DNA of 19,752 nucleotides from Streptomyces sp. WM6386 (GTDB taxonomy: Bacteria > Actinomycetota > Actinomycetes > Streptomycetales > Streptomycetaceae): positions 1 to 19,752 of the forward strand of contig NZ_JXTE01000103.1 in assembly GCF_000972385.1 (NCBI RefSeq), in the 5' to 3' direction. Shown here in pieces: positions 1 through 7,323 of the stretch; position 1 is the first letter of the stretch, and every line of letters starts with the position of its first letter. The position numbers were made by a program, and so were the translations under genes. Below the pieces are notes generated by a model. That model saw nothing but the letters and a program-made list of their open reading frames with translations. It was not told where the DNA came from and did no database searches.

Positions 1-1268
1 AGCCCCGCCAGCACGTCCCCGCTCCCCGCCGTGGCCAGCCACGCGGTCCCTGTCGGGTTCACCCGCACCGCCCCGCCCCCGGAGTCCGCGACCAACGTCG
101 TCGACCCCTTGAGCAGCACCGTCGCCCCGTACCGCCCCGCCAACTCCCGTACGGACTCCAGCCGGGCCTCCTCGACCGACTCCCGCGTCACCCCCAGCAA
201 CGCCGCCGCCTCCCCGGCATGCGGCGTCATCAGAGTCGGCGCGCGGCGCTCCCGCACGGCACCGACGTCCGCCAGCCGCAGCCCGTCCGCGTCGACCAGC
301 ACCGGCACATCAGCGGCCAGCACCTCCGCCACGCTCGCCGCGTCGTCCCCCGCCCCGGGTCCGACGACCCACGCCTGGACCCGCCCCGCCCGCTTCGGCC
401 CCTGGTCCGACACCAGCGTCTCGGGAAAGCGGGCGATGACGGCGTCGCCGGCGGGACCGACGTACCGCACGGCCCCCGCACCGCCCCGCAGCGCGCCCGC
501 CACGGCGAGCACGGCCGCGCCCGGGTACCGGGCGGAGCCGGCGGCGATCCCGACGACCCCTCGCCGGTACTTGTCGCTCTCCCCCGTCGGCACCGGCAGC
601 AGCCGGGCCACATCCGCGTGCTGCAACGCCTCCAGCTCCGCGTCGAGGGGCAGCGCCAGCCCGATGTCCACCAGCCGCACGGACCCGGCGTACTCCCGGG
701 CCGGGTCCACCAGCAATCCCGGCTTGTGCGTGCCGAAGGTGACGGTCAGGTCGGCGCGGATCGCGGCCCCGCGTACCTCCGCCGTGTCGGCATCGACGCC
801 ACTGGGCAGGTCGACGGCGACGACAGCGGCGCGCGACGCCTCGACCACCGAGGCGAGCCGGGCCGCGTCCGGCCGCAGTCCGCCCTTCCCGCCGATCCCG
901 ACGATGCCGTCGAGGACGAGGTCGGCCCGCGCGATCAGGTCCTCGGCTCCTTCGACGCCCACCACCGCGCCCCCCGCCCGCCGCAACGCCGTGAGCCCTG
1001 CGGCATGGGCCCGCTCCGGCGCGAGCAGCACCGCGGTGACCCCGGCGCCCCGCCGTGCGAGCCGGGCCCCGGCGAACAGGGCGTCCCCGCCGTTGTCACC
1101 GCTGCCCACCAGCAGCACGACCCGGCTGCCGTACACCCGCCCCAGCAGGTCCGCGCAGGCGGCGGCGAGTCCGGCGGCCGCCCGCTGCATCAAGGCTCCC
1201 TCCGGCAGCCGTGCCATGAGCTCCCGCTCGGCCGCCCTGACCGTCTCCACGCTGTACGCAGTACGCAT
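1..1268 (-). CDS. nnrD: Bifunctional NAD(P)H-hydrate epimerase / ADP-dependent dehydratase (C-terminus cut by window edge)
   Basis: The protein repairs damaged NADHX/NADPHX: the N-terminal YjeF_N half epimerises the hydrate and the C-terminal ribokinase-like half dehydrates it using ADP. The translation starts MRTAYSVETVRAAE from an ATG at 1266-1268, with a purine-rich GGGGGAG about 10 bases upstream. The epimerase half shows GSGDNGGDALFAG and DLPSGVDADT. The dehydratase half shows YPGAAVLAVAGALRGGAGAV, LMTPHAGEAAALLG, VLLKGSTTLVAD and, close to the window edge, ATAGSGDVLAG, the nucleotide-binding GSGD signature. About 422 codons are visible and no stop is reached, so the last tens of residues lie outside. 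In actinobacteria this gene usually follows acpS; here a plus-strand beta-helix gene lies between them, so nnrD probably has its own promoter. The family assignment is secure. Confidence 0.95.
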   Translation of the reverse strand, partial: MRTAYSVETVRAAERELMARLPEGALMQRAAAGLAAACADLLGRVYGSRVVLLVGSGDNGGDALFAGARLARRGAGVTAVLLAPERAHAAGLTALRRAGGAVVGVEGAEDLIARADLVLDGIVGIGGKGGLRPDAARLASVVEASRAAVVAVDLPSGVDADTAEVRGAAIRADLTVTFGTHKPGLLVDPAREYAGSVRLVDIGLALPLDAELEALQHADVARLLPVPTGESDKYRRGVVGIAAGSARYPGAAVLAVAGALRGGAGAVRYVGPAGDAVIARFPETLVSDQGPKRAGRVQAWVVGPGAGDDAASVAEVLAADVPVLVDADGLRLADVGAVRERRAPTLMTPHAGEAAALLGVTRESVEEARLESVRELAGRYGATVLLKGSTTLVADSGGGAVRVNPTGTAWLATAGSGDVLAG

Positions 1269-1311
1269 GGGTCCGAGTCTCCCCCGAGCGTGACGTACCT
1301 CGCCGCAGCCA

Positions 1312-1340
1312 TTGACGCTTTACCGCGCCTTTGCCAAACT
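1312..1340 (+). promoter_or_regulatory. Candidate promoter of the beta-helix gene
   Basis: TTGACG (1312-1317) and CAAACT (1335-1340) are separated by 17 bases, resembling a HrdB-type -35/-10 pair with a weak -10. Transcription would start near 1347, immediately before the two operator-like palindromes, leaving a leader of roughly 55 bases before the ATG at 1403. This is a motif match by eye only. Confidence 0.45.
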
Positions 1341-1356
1341 CCCCCTCCCCCCAGCG

Positions 1357-1384
1357 TGAATCGATTCAGTCGAATTGATTCGAC
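1357..1384. promoter_or_regulatory. Tandem LacI-type operator pair
   Basis: TGAATCGATTCA (1357-1368) is a perfect 12-base palindrome with the central CG typical of LacI-family operators. It is followed directly by GTCGAAT-TG-ATTCGAC (1369-1384), a 7-base inverted repeat with a TG centre. The cores GAATCGATTC and GAATTGATTC repeat at 14-base spacing. They lie just downstream of the candidate promoter and just upstream of the ribosome binding site, a position suited to repression by blocking RNA polymerase. The family assignment follows from symmetry and the central CG; no regulator gene lies in the window. Confidence 0.65.
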
Positions 1385-1402
1385 CAACAGGACGGACCCC
1401 CC

Positions 1403-2548
1403 ATGGGACGCAGAGCCGCACTGATCGCCGGCACCGCAGCCGCCGCCCTCATGACCGCGGGCATCACCGCCACCACCGCTCCCCAGGCCGCCGCCGCAGC
1501 CTGCGGCGAGGGCTCCTACCAGGCCGAAGCCGTACTGAACGGCGGCACCTGGACGGCCCGCCGCGGCGGCACGACGGTCTACACCGGCACGGACCTCCGC
1601 GCCGCCGCCCAGGCAGCGGTCAACAGCCTGACGTCGGGCCGCACGGCGAAGGAACGGGTCGTCGTACGCGGCTCGGGCTCGATGTCGGCCGGCTCCCGCA
1701 TCTCCCTGCCCAGCTACACGACCCTCGACGTCTGCGGCACCATCGACGTCACCGGCACGGGCAGCGGCGACCAGGCCCCCGTCTACTCCCGCGGCACCCG
1801 CGACATCGAGGTCCAGCACCTGAACCTCACCGGCAGCCCGCTCTACGGCGTCTTCCTGCGCAATGTCCAGAACGCGACCCTCGGCCGGCTCGACATGCGC
1901 CTGTCGGCGGGCCTGGGCGTACGCATCGACAACCGCGGCGACACCTCGCAATGGACGCGGAACGTCCGCATCGACAACGCGTACGTGTCCGGCGCGTCGA
2001 GCCACGCGGTGGAGACCTACGGCGTGGACGGCCTGACCATCGGCACGGTGACCGCGCGCAACGTCGGCGAGTCCGGGCTCCTCCTCAACCAGACGATCAA
2101 CGCGACGGTGACCAAGGTCGACGCGGAGAACGCCGGCACCGGCACGGGTTACGCCGCCTTCCGCATGGCCAACCGCAACGGCCGGGTAGGGAGCTCGTAC
2201 CCCACCAACATCCGCGTCGGCGAGGTGATCGCACGGGGCGGCGGCAGGGGCGTCTTCTGCGTCTCGGAGAGCGGCGGGGCGGTCATCGACAGGGTCACGC
2301 TCACGAACACCGGCAACAACTCGGTCCTGATCGAGAACTGCTACAACGTCAGCCTCGCCGCGCAGAGCGGCACGATCACCGGCGGCGGCGAACTGCGCCT
2401 CGCGGCCCGCTCGGAGTTCCCCGACAACGACAACATCACCGTCCAGAACCTCACGGTGACGAACTCGTCGATCCGCGAGAGCCCTTGCGGCACGAACACG
2501 ACGTTCCGCAACATCACCCGCGTCAACACCACCCAGACCATCTGCTAG
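1403..2548 (+). CDS. Secreted right-handed parallel beta-helix protein
   Basis: This 381-residue protein begins with a Sec-type signal peptide: basic MGRR, an Ala-rich hydrophobic stretch, and likely cleavage in the Ala run near residue 33. The rest consists of short repeated strands rich in Asn, Thr, Val and Gly (for example GVFLRNVQNATLGRL, LLLNQTINATVTKV, LIENCYNVSLAA), the pattern of right-handed parallel beta-helix (PbH1/pectate-lyase-like) folds. Six cysteines (34, 111, 286, 313, 362, 381) fit disulfides in an exported protein, and the last residue is a Cys. Such proteins are often polysaccharide lyases or hydrolases, but I see no catalytic motif that fixes a family or substrate. The ATG at 1403 has AGGA about 10 bases upstream. 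The gene lies on the opposite strand between acpS and nnrD, carries its own operators, and is followed by a dispersed repeat, which suggests later acquisition. Confidence 0.88.
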   Translation: MGRRAALIAGTAAAALMTAGITATTAPQAAAAACGEGSYQAEAVLNGGTWTARRGGTTVYTGTDLRAAAQAAVNSLTSGRTAKERVVVRGSGSMSAGSRISLPSYTTLDVCGTIDVTGTGSGDQAPVYSRGTRDIEVQHLNLTGSPLYGVFLRNVQNATLGRLDMRLSAGLGVRIDNRGDTSQWTRNVRIDNAYVSGASSHAVETYGVDGLTIGTVTARNVGESGLLLNQTINATVTKVDAENAGTGTGYAAFRMANRNGRVGSSYPTNIRVGEVIARGGGRGVFCVSESGGAVIDRVTLTNTGNNSVLIENCYNVSLAAQSGTITGGGELRLAARSEFPDNDNITVQNLTVTNSSIRESPCGTNTTFRNITRVNTTQTIC

Positions 2549-2625
2549 CCGCGGTCCGTCTCGACGGGTGGACTCCGCCTGGGGCCCTGAGCGGGTCGGG
2601 TGAATTCCTCTACGGTTCGGCAACG

Positions 2626-2690
2626 CCCTGAAGGGGCGCGGGGCCGTATCCATATGCGGCTCCGCCGCGGGGCGCGACCAGCCACGACGG
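2626..2690 (+). repeat. Streptomyces-type dispersed intergenic repeat, long form (copy A)
   Basis: The copy begins CCCTGAAGGGGCGCGGGG and ends GGGGCGCGACCAGCCACGAC. Between these lies an insert absent from the two other copies in this window, containing a small hairpin, GCGGC (2656-2660) / GCCGC (2664-2668). GGGGCGCG occurs twice, at 2633-2640 and 2669-2676, flanking the insert. It lies between the convergent ends of the beta-helix gene and acpS. The link to a wider Streptomyces repeat family rests on memory of similar sequences. Confidence 0.7.
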
Positions 2691-2696
2691 CGCCCC
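2669..2696. terminator. Candidate bidirectional terminator between convergent genes
   Basis: GGGGCGC (2669-2675) and GCGCCCC (2690-2696) form a 7-base stem around a 14-base loop, inside and just after repeat copy A. There is no T-tract. It lies between the stop of the beta-helix gene and the stop of acpS, where a shared transcription end is expected. Confidence 0.35.
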
Positions 2697-2736
2697 GGAC
2701 GGCCGACGGCGCATCGCGGCACTTCCCGCGGAGCGC

Positions 2737-3108
2737 TCAGCCCTCCGCCACCACCACGGCGGAGGCCACCCCCGCGTCATGGCTGAGCGACACATGCCAG
2801 GACCGCACCCCGAGTTGCGCGGCCCGCGCCGCCACCGTCCCGGTGACCCGCAGCCTCGGCTGCCCGCTGTCCTCGACATACACCTCGGCATCGGTCCACT
2901 GCAGCCCGGCAGGCGCCCCGAGCGCCTTGGCCAGAGCCTCCTTGGCGGCGAACCGGGCGGCAAGCGAAGCGACCCCCCGCCGCTCCCCGCTGGGCAGCCA
3001 CAACTCACTGTCGAGAAACAGCCGCCGCGCCATCCCGGGCGTGCGCTCCAACGACGCCGCGAACCGCTCGATCTCCGCCACGTCGATCCCGACACCGATG
3101 ATGCTCAT
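2737..3108 (-). CDS. acpS: Holo-[acyl-carrier-protein] synthase
   Basis: AcpS transfers the 4'-phosphopantetheine arm of coenzyme A to a serine of acyl carrier protein, activating fatty acid (and sometimes polyketide) synthesis. The 123-residue product has the group I signatures: [12 protein letters not shown] with the Mg-binding Asp9, and [14 protein letters not shown] with Glu58. The end, [19 protein letters not shown], is also typical. I chose the ATG at 3106-3108 because [10 protein letters not shown] is the family's usual start; AAGGTG lies a few bases upstream. A much longer upstream reading frame runs back into glmS and is not used. The gene follows glmS in the same direction after 170 bases. 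AcpS consumes coenzyme A, whose committed step is catalysed by nearby CoaA. Confidence 0.95.
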   Translation of the reverse strand: MSIIGVGIDVAEIERFAASLERTPGMARRLFLDSELWLPSGERRGVASLAARFAAKEALAKALGAPAGLQWTDAEVYVEDSGQPRLRVTGTVAARAAQLGVRSWHVSLSHDAGVASAVVVAEG

Positions 3109-3146
3109 GCGCAGCACCTTACGGCGCCCCATGAAGGCGGGGGGGG

Positions 3147-3168
3147 GCCGGTGGTACTCCCCACCGGC
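3147..3168. other. Stem-loop in the glmS-acpS gap, next to a 9-G run
   Basis: GCCGGTGG (3147-3154) and CCACCGGC (3161-3168) form a perfect 8-base stem with a 6-base loop. The left arm adjoins a run of nine G (3139-3147). On the minus strand it lies after glmS and about 40 bases before the acpS start. It could weaken readthrough or act in the acpS leader; no T-tract follows. Confidence 0.4.
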
Positions 3169-3190
3169 GGCGAGGGCAGACGGGGTGAAT

Positions 3191-3258
3191 GGCAGATCTG
3201 TCCCACACGGGACACCAGCCACCTGCGCTTCTCCATCTGAGGGCGGAACAGATCTGCC
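3191..3258. repeat. Long-arm inverted repeat with CAGATCTG cores
   Basis: GGCAGATCTGT (3191-3201) and ACAGATCTGCC (3248-3258) are perfect reverse complements, 46 bases apart. Each arm contains the 8-base palindrome CAGATCTG, so the pair can be read as one long hairpin or as two operator-like sites. A smaller hairpin, TGTCCC (3199-3204) / GGGACA (3209-3214), overlaps the left arm. The element lies just after the glmS stop and upstream of acpS. No function is known to me. Confidence 0.6.
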
Positions 3259-3278
3259 GATCACCCCCACTGAGCCCC

Positions 3279-5126
3279 CTACTCCACCGTCACCGACTTG
3301 GCCAGGTTCCGGGGCTGGTCCACCTCGTTGCCCCGGGCCGTGGCCAGCTCGCACGCGAAGACCTGCAGCGGCACCGTCGCCACCAGCGGCTGCAGCAACG
3401 TGGGTGTGGCCGGGATGCGGATCAGATGGTCCGCGTACGGGACCACCGCCTCGTCCCCCTCCTCCGCGATCACGATCGTCCGCGCACCCCGGGCCCTGAT
3501 CTCCTGGATGTTGGACACGATCTTGTCGTGCAGCACGGACCGGCCTCGCGGTGACGGCACGACCACCACCACGGGCAGGTCCTCCTCGATCAGCGCGATC
3601 GGACCGTGCTTCAGCTCGCCCGCCGCGAAGCCCTCGGCGTGCATGTACGCGAGTTCCTTCAGCTTCAACGCCCCCTCCAGCGCCACCGGATACCCCACGT
3701 GCCGCCCGAGGAAGAGGACCGTGTTCTTCGAGGCCAACGACCTGGCCAGCGCGCGTACCGGCTCCATGGTCTCCAGCACCCGCTCCACCTCGCCGGAGAT
3801 CTGCGACAGGTCCCGGACGACGTCGGAGATCTCGTCGCCCCACTTGGTGCCCCGCACCTGGCCCAGGTACAGGGCCACCAGGTAGCACGCCACCAACTGC
3901 GTCAGGAACGCCTTCGTCGACGCGACCGCCACCTCCGGCCCCGCGTGCGTGTACAGCACCGCGTCCGACTCACGGGGGATCGTGGAACCGTTGGTGTTGC
4001 AGATCGCCAGCACCTTCGAGCCCTGCTCCCGCGCATGCCGCAGCGCCATCAGCGTGTCCATGGTCTCCCCGGACTGCGAGATGGCGATCACCAGGGACCG
4101 TGCCCCCAGGATCGGGTCCCGGTACCGGAACTCGCTCGCCAGCTCCACCTCGCAGGGGATCCGGGTCCAGTGCTCGATGGCGTACTTGGCGATCAGCCCC
4201 GCGTGGAAGGCCGTACCGCACGCCACGATCACCACCTTGTCCACCTCGCGCAGCTCGGACGCGCTGATCCGCACCTCGTCCAGCGTGAGGGAACCGGCCG
4301 CGTCGATACGGCCCAGGAGGGTGTCCGCGACCGCCTTCGGCTGCTCGGCGATCTCCTTGAGCATGAAGTAGTCGTAGCCGCCCTTCTCCGCGGCGGACGC
4401 GTCCCAGTCCACGTGGTACGACCTGCCCTCCGCCGGACGGCCGTCGAAGCCCGTCACCGTCACCCCGTCCCGGCGCACCTCCACCACCTGGTCCTGGCCC
4501 AGCTCGATCGCGGAGCGCGTGTGGGCGATGAACGCGGCGACATCGGAGGCCAGGAATGCCTCCCCCTCCCCCACGCCCACCACCAACGGCGAGTTGCGCC
4601 GCGCCCCCACCACCACGTCCGGCTCGTCCGCGTGCACCGCGACCAGGGTGAACGCGCCGTCCAGCCGCCGGCACACCAGCCGCATCGCCTCCGCGAGGTG
4701 GCCCGTCACGGAGAACTCCTCCGCCAGGAGATGCGCGACGGCCTCCGTGTCCGTCTCGGACGACAGCAGATGCCCGCGCTCCGCCAGCTCGGCACGCAGC
4801 GCGGCGAAGTTCTCGATGATCCCGTTGTGGACGACCGAGACCCGGCCCGCGTTGTCCAGATGGGGATGCGCGTTCGTGTCCGTCGGGCCGCCGTGTGTGG
4901 CCCACCGGGTGTGGCCGATGCCCGTCCCGCCCGTGGGCAGGGGCCGGTCCACCAGTTCCTTCTCGAGATTGACGAGCTTGCCCGCCTTCTTCGCGGCCGC
5001 CAGCCCCCCGTCCGCCAGCACGGCGACGCCCGCCGAGTCGTACCCCCGGTACTCCAGCCGTTTCAGCCCGGCCATCACGACTTCGAGTGCCGACTGCGAC
5101 CCCACGTAACCCACGATTCCGCACAT
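3279..5126 (-). CDS. glmS: Glutamine-fructose-6-phosphate aminotransferase (isomerizing)
   Basis: GlmS makes glucosamine-6-phosphate from fructose-6-phosphate and glutamine, the entry step to UDP-GlcNAc, peptidoglycan and other amino sugars. The 615-residue protein is full length. The N-terminal class II glutamine amidotransferase domain starts [10 protein letters not shown]; Cys2 becomes the catalytic N-terminus. [10 protein letters not shown] and HNGIIENF follow. The two SIS sugar-isomerase domains cover about 295-430 and 465-600, with [10 protein letters not shown] near 350 and [17 protein letters not shown] near 498-514. The C-terminus NLAKSVTVE is standard. The start must be the ATG at 5124-5126, because the Cys has to follow Met; longer frames are excluded. 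There is no clear ribosome binding site; TAGGCT ends 7 bases before the ATG, so the message may be leaderless. It is divergent from coaA. Confidence 0.98.
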   Translation of the reverse strand: MCGIVGYVGSQSALEVVMAGLKRLEYRGYDSAGVAVLADGGLAAAKKAGKLVNLEKELVDRPLPTGGTGIGHTRWATHGGPTDTNAHPHLDNAGRVSVVHNGIIENFAALRAELAERGHLLSSETDTEAVAHLLAEEFSVTGHLAEAMRLVCRRLDGAFTLVAVHADEPDVVVGARRNSPLVVGVGEGEAFLASDVAAFIAHTRSAIELGQDQVVEVRRDGVTVTGFDGRPAEGRSYHVDWDASAAEKGGYDYFMLKEIAEQPKAVADTLLGRIDAAGSLTLDEVRISASELREVDKVVIVACGTAFHAGLIAKYAIEHWTRIPCEVELASEFRYRDPILGARSLVIAISQSGETMDTLMALRHAREQGSKVLAICNTNGSTIPRESDAVLYTHAGPEVAVASTKAFLTQLVACYLVALYLGQVRGTKWGDEISDVVRDLSQISGEVERVLETMEPVRALARSLASKNTVLFLGRHVGYPVALEGALKLKELAYMHAEGFAAGELKHGPIALIEEDLPVVVVVPSPRGRSVLHDKIVSNIQEIRARGARTIVIAEEGDEAVVPYADHLIRIPATPTLLQPLVATVPLQVFACELATARGNEVDQPRNLAKSVTVE

Positions 5127-5133
5127 GCGCCGC

Positions 5134-5139
5134 AGCCTA
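5134..5139 (-). promoter_or_regulatory. Candidate -10 element for a leaderless glmS transcript
   Basis: Read on the minus strand, TAGGCT lies exactly 7 bases before the glmS ATG, and no GGAGG-like sequence is present. A 5-base inverted repeat, GGCGA (5142-5146) / TCGCC (5151-5155), overlaps the would-be spacer. No convincing -35 element is visible. Confidence 0.35.
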
Positions 5140-5281
5140 AAGGCGAAACCTCGCCCGAACAGCGTCCGAACCGGCCTCCGCCTGCCCGAAATCGGAAATC
5201 TCCACGGCCTAAGAGCCCCCCGCCGCTCTCCGGGGGACCGCCGCGTGACGGACCCCACCCGCCATCGCGTTCAAACTCCGT

Positions 5282-5287
5282 TAACAA
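5282..5287 (+). promoter_or_regulatory. Candidate -10 element for a leaderless coaA transcript
   Basis: TAACAA ends 6 bases before the GTG start of coaA, in the most A/T-rich part of this gap (it overlaps the palindrome GTTAAC). No ribosome binding site precedes the GTG. The geometry fits a leaderless message; the -35 is not recognisable. Confidence 0.35.
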
Positions 5288-5293
5288 TGGACT

Positions 5294-6283
5294 GTGATCT
5301 CTCCGGTCTCCTCGATGCCCCGGAGCGCCCACCGGCACAAGCCGGAGGCGACTCCCTACGTCGACCTCACCCGTGCCGAGTGGAGCGCGCTGCGTCACAA
5401 GACGCCGCTGCCGCTCACCGCCGAGGAGGTCGAGAAACTGCGCGGTCTGGGCGATGTCATCGACCTCGACGAGGTGCGCGACATCTATCTGCCGCTGTCA
5501 CGGCTCCTCAATCTCTACATCGGCGCCACGGACGGCCTCAGAGGGGCGCTGAACACCTTCCTCGGCGAACAGGGCGCCCAGTCCGGGACCCCCTTCGTCA
5601 TAGGGGTCGCGGGCTCGGTGGCCGGCGGCAAGTCCACGGTCGCCCGACTCCTGCAGGCCCTGCTCTCCCGCTGGCCCGAGCACCCGCGCGTGGAGCGCGT
5701 GACGACGGACGGCTTCCTGCTGCCGACCAAGGAGTTGCAGGCCCGCGGTCTGATGTCGAGGAAGGGGTTCCCCGAGTCGTACGACCGGCGGGCGCTGACC
5801 CGTTTCGTCGCCGACATCAAGGCGGGCAAGGACGAGGTGACGGCCCCCGTCTACTCCCACCTCATCTACGACATCGTCCCCGGCGAGAAGCTCGTCGTGC
5901 GCCGCCCGGACATCCTGATCGTCGAGGGTCTCAACGTCCTGCAGCCCGCCCTCCCCGGCAAGGACGGCCGCACCCGCGTCGGCCTCGCCGACTACTTCGA
6001 CTTCAGTGTGTACATCGACGCCGGCCCCGAGGACGTCGAGCGCTGGTACCTCAACCGCTTCAAGAAGCTGCGGCAGACGGCCTTCCAGAACCCCGACTCC
6101 TACTTCCGCAAGTGGACGCAGGTGTCGGAGGAGGAGGCCCTCGACTACGCCCGCACCCAGTGGCGCACCATCAACAAGCCCAATCTGATCGAGAACATCG
6201 CCCCCACCCGCGGTCGCGCCACACTCGTCGTCCGCAAGGGCCCCGACCACAAGGTCCAACGCCTGCGTCTGCGCAAGCTGTGA
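5294..6283 (+). CDS. coaA: Type I pantothenate kinase
   Basis: CoaA phosphorylates pantothenate with ATP, the committed step of coenzyme A synthesis. The 329-residue product carries the P-loop GSVAGGKST (residues 107-115) followed by [34 protein letters not shown] and [12 protein letters not shown], all characteristic of the prokaryotic type I (PRK-like) kinase. The N-terminus [10 protein letters not shown] is also typical. The start is uncertain between GTG 5294 ([11 protein letters not shown]) and ATG 5315 (MPRSAHRHK); I prefer the first, which matches my memory of Streptomyces homologues. There is no Shine-Dalgarno sequence before either, and a -10-like TAACAA suggests a leaderless start at 5294. 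The gene is divergent from glmS and followed after 38 bases by a DUF389 gene on the same strand, which may be co-transcribed. Confidence 0.96.
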   Translation: MISPVSSMPRSAHRHKPEATPYVDLTRAEWSALRHKTPLPLTAEEVEKLRGLGDVIDLDEVRDIYLPLSRLLNLYIGATDGLRGALNTFLGEQGAQSGTPFVIGVAGSVAGGKSTVARLLQALLSRWPEHPRVERVTTDGFLLPTKELQARGLMSRKGFPESYDRRALTRFVADIKAGKDEVTAPVYSHLIYDIVPGEKLVVRRPDILIVEGLNVLQPALPGKDGRTRVGLADYFDFSVYIDAGPEDVERWYLNRFKKLRQTAFQNPDSYFRKWTQVSEEEALDYARTQWRTINKPNLIENIAPTRGRATLVVRKGPDHKVQRLRLRKL

Positions 6284-6321
6284 ACTCCCCGGCCGGGCCT
6301 GTGGCCTGTTAGAAAGGCGTC

Positions 6322-7242
6322 ATGCTGCATCTGCGCCTGATCACCCCGGCCGAGAAGACCGACGGCGTGGTCCGGCTGATCGAGAAGACGGTCGGCACCA
6401 CGCACCTGGTCGTGCTGCCGGGCGCCGCCCGCAACCCCGCCGGGGACGTCGTGATGTGCGACGTCGCCCGCGAGGCCGGCGACGAACTCATCGGCGCACT
6501 ACGCCAGTCGGGCCTCGACGAGACCGGCTCCATCGCCGTCGAGAACATCGACCTGTCGCTCTCCAAGCGCGCCGACAAGGCCGAGGAGGAGGCACCGGGC
6601 GAGGGCGCGGACGCGGTCCTGTGGGAGCACCTGGCGGACGCGACGCATGAGGAGTCGACGCTCTCCATCACCTACATCGCCTTCATCACGCTGGCCACGA
6701 TGATCGCCGCCTGCGGTGTGGTCCTCGACAACGCCATCCTGATCGTGGGCGCGATGGCGGTGGGCCCGGAGTTCGGCCCCCTGGCCGCGTTCAGCACGGC
6801 GATCGTCCAACGCCACCCCAAGCTGGCGCTGCGCTCACTGATCGCGCTGCTGGTGGGCTTCGCGGTGGCCATGCTGGTGACGGTCGGCTTCAGCTACTTC
6901 ATGGACTCCGTGAGCCTCTTCAGCGCCGAGCAGTTGGATGCCACGCGCCCCAACACCAACTTCATCTACCGGCCCGACTGGTTCTCCTTCGTCGTGGCCG
7001 TCCTCGCCGGCTGCGCGGGCACCCTGTCCCTGACCTCGGCCAAGTCCGGCGCCCTGGTCGGCGTCGCGATCTCGGTGACCACAGTCCCGGCGGCCGCGAA
7101 CGCCGCCGTCGCCTTCAGCTTCAACGAGTACAAGCAGGCCTGGGGTTCAACGGAGCAGCTCCTGCTGAACCTCCTGGGCATCGTCCTGGCAGGCACAACC
7201 ACCCTGCTCTTCCAGAAGTGGCTCTGGCGCAAACCCACCTAG
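6322..7242 (+). CDS. DUF389 multi-spanning membrane protein
   Basis: This 306-residue protein belongs to the DUF389 family of conserved, uncharacterised membrane proteins. A soluble N-terminal region (about 1-112) is followed by about six hydrophobic segments (near 115-133, 137-160, 170-194, 221-239, 243-266 and 279-298). Family-like motifs are VLDNAILIVGAMAVGPEFGP (residues 134-153) and GALVGVAISVTTVPAAAN (243-260). It begins at an ATG with AAAGG about 6 bases upstream. It lies close behind coaA on the same strand, but nothing in the sequence ties it to coenzyme A. The TAG stop overlaps the first bases of a dispersed repeat. I assign no function; transport or signalling is only a guess from its topology. 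Confidence 0.9.
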   Translation: MLHLRLITPAEKTDGVVRLIEKTVGTTHLVVLPGAARNPAGDVVMCDVAREAGDELIGALRQSGLDETGSIAVENIDLSLSKRADKAEEEAPGEGADAVLWEHLADATHEESTLSITYIAFITLATMIAACGVVLDNAILIVGAMAVGPEFGPLAAFSTAIVQRHPKLALRSLIALLVGFAVAMLVTVGFSYFMDSVSLFSAEQLDATRPNTNFIYRPDWFSFVVAVLAGCAGTLSLTSAKSGALVGVAISVTTVPAAANAAVAFSFNEYKQAWGSTEQLLLNLLGIVLAGTTTLLFQKWLWRKPT

Positions 7243-7274
7243 GGGCGCGGGGAACTGCGCGACCAGCCACGACG
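7241..7274 (+). repeat. Streptomyces-type dispersed intergenic repeat, short form (copy B)
   Basis: The copy begins AGGGGCGCGGGGAACTGCGC and continues GACCAGCCACGACG. The first two bases, AG, complete the TAG stop codon of the DUF389 gene, so the coding frame ends exactly in the repeat. It lies between the convergent DUF389 and glmM genes and contains a short GCGC...GCGC fold-back. The remaining 49 bases up to the glmM stop show nothing else I can name. Confidence 0.7.
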
Positions 7275-7323
7275 AACGCGAAAGCCCGCCACGCACAGAA
7301 CCCCCCACCCCGAACCCGGCGTC

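Noticed and set aside
31..1293. Plus-strand open frame opposite nnrD
   Set aside because: nnrD is well supported by both domain signatures; the plus frame is Ala/Ser/Arg/Pro-rich shadow sequence.
2626..2696. Insertion sequence end or miniature transposon at repeat copy A
   Set aside because: No target-site duplication, terminal inverted repeat pair or transposase is visible; a dispersed repeat with internal hairpin explains the sequence better.
1190..2722. Minus-strand 510-codon frame opposite the beta-helix gene
   Set aside because: The plus strand gives a signal peptide and regular beta-helix coils, while the minus frame overlaps nnrD and has repetitive Arg/Val/Ala/Gly composition.
5127..5258. 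N-terminal extension of GlmS
   Set aside because: GlmS needs Cys directly after the initiator Met to form its catalytic N-terminus, so translation must start at 5126.
5127..5293. glmS ribozyme or riboswitch upstream of glmS
   Set aside because: That element is known from Firmicutes and relatives. I see none of its conserved core in this gap, and the message may have no leader at all.
3606..5297. 563-codon plus-strand open frame opposite glmS
   Set aside because: It lies opposite a full-length, unmistakable GlmS, its composition is His/Arg/Pro-rich without domain motifs, and it has no ribosome binding site.
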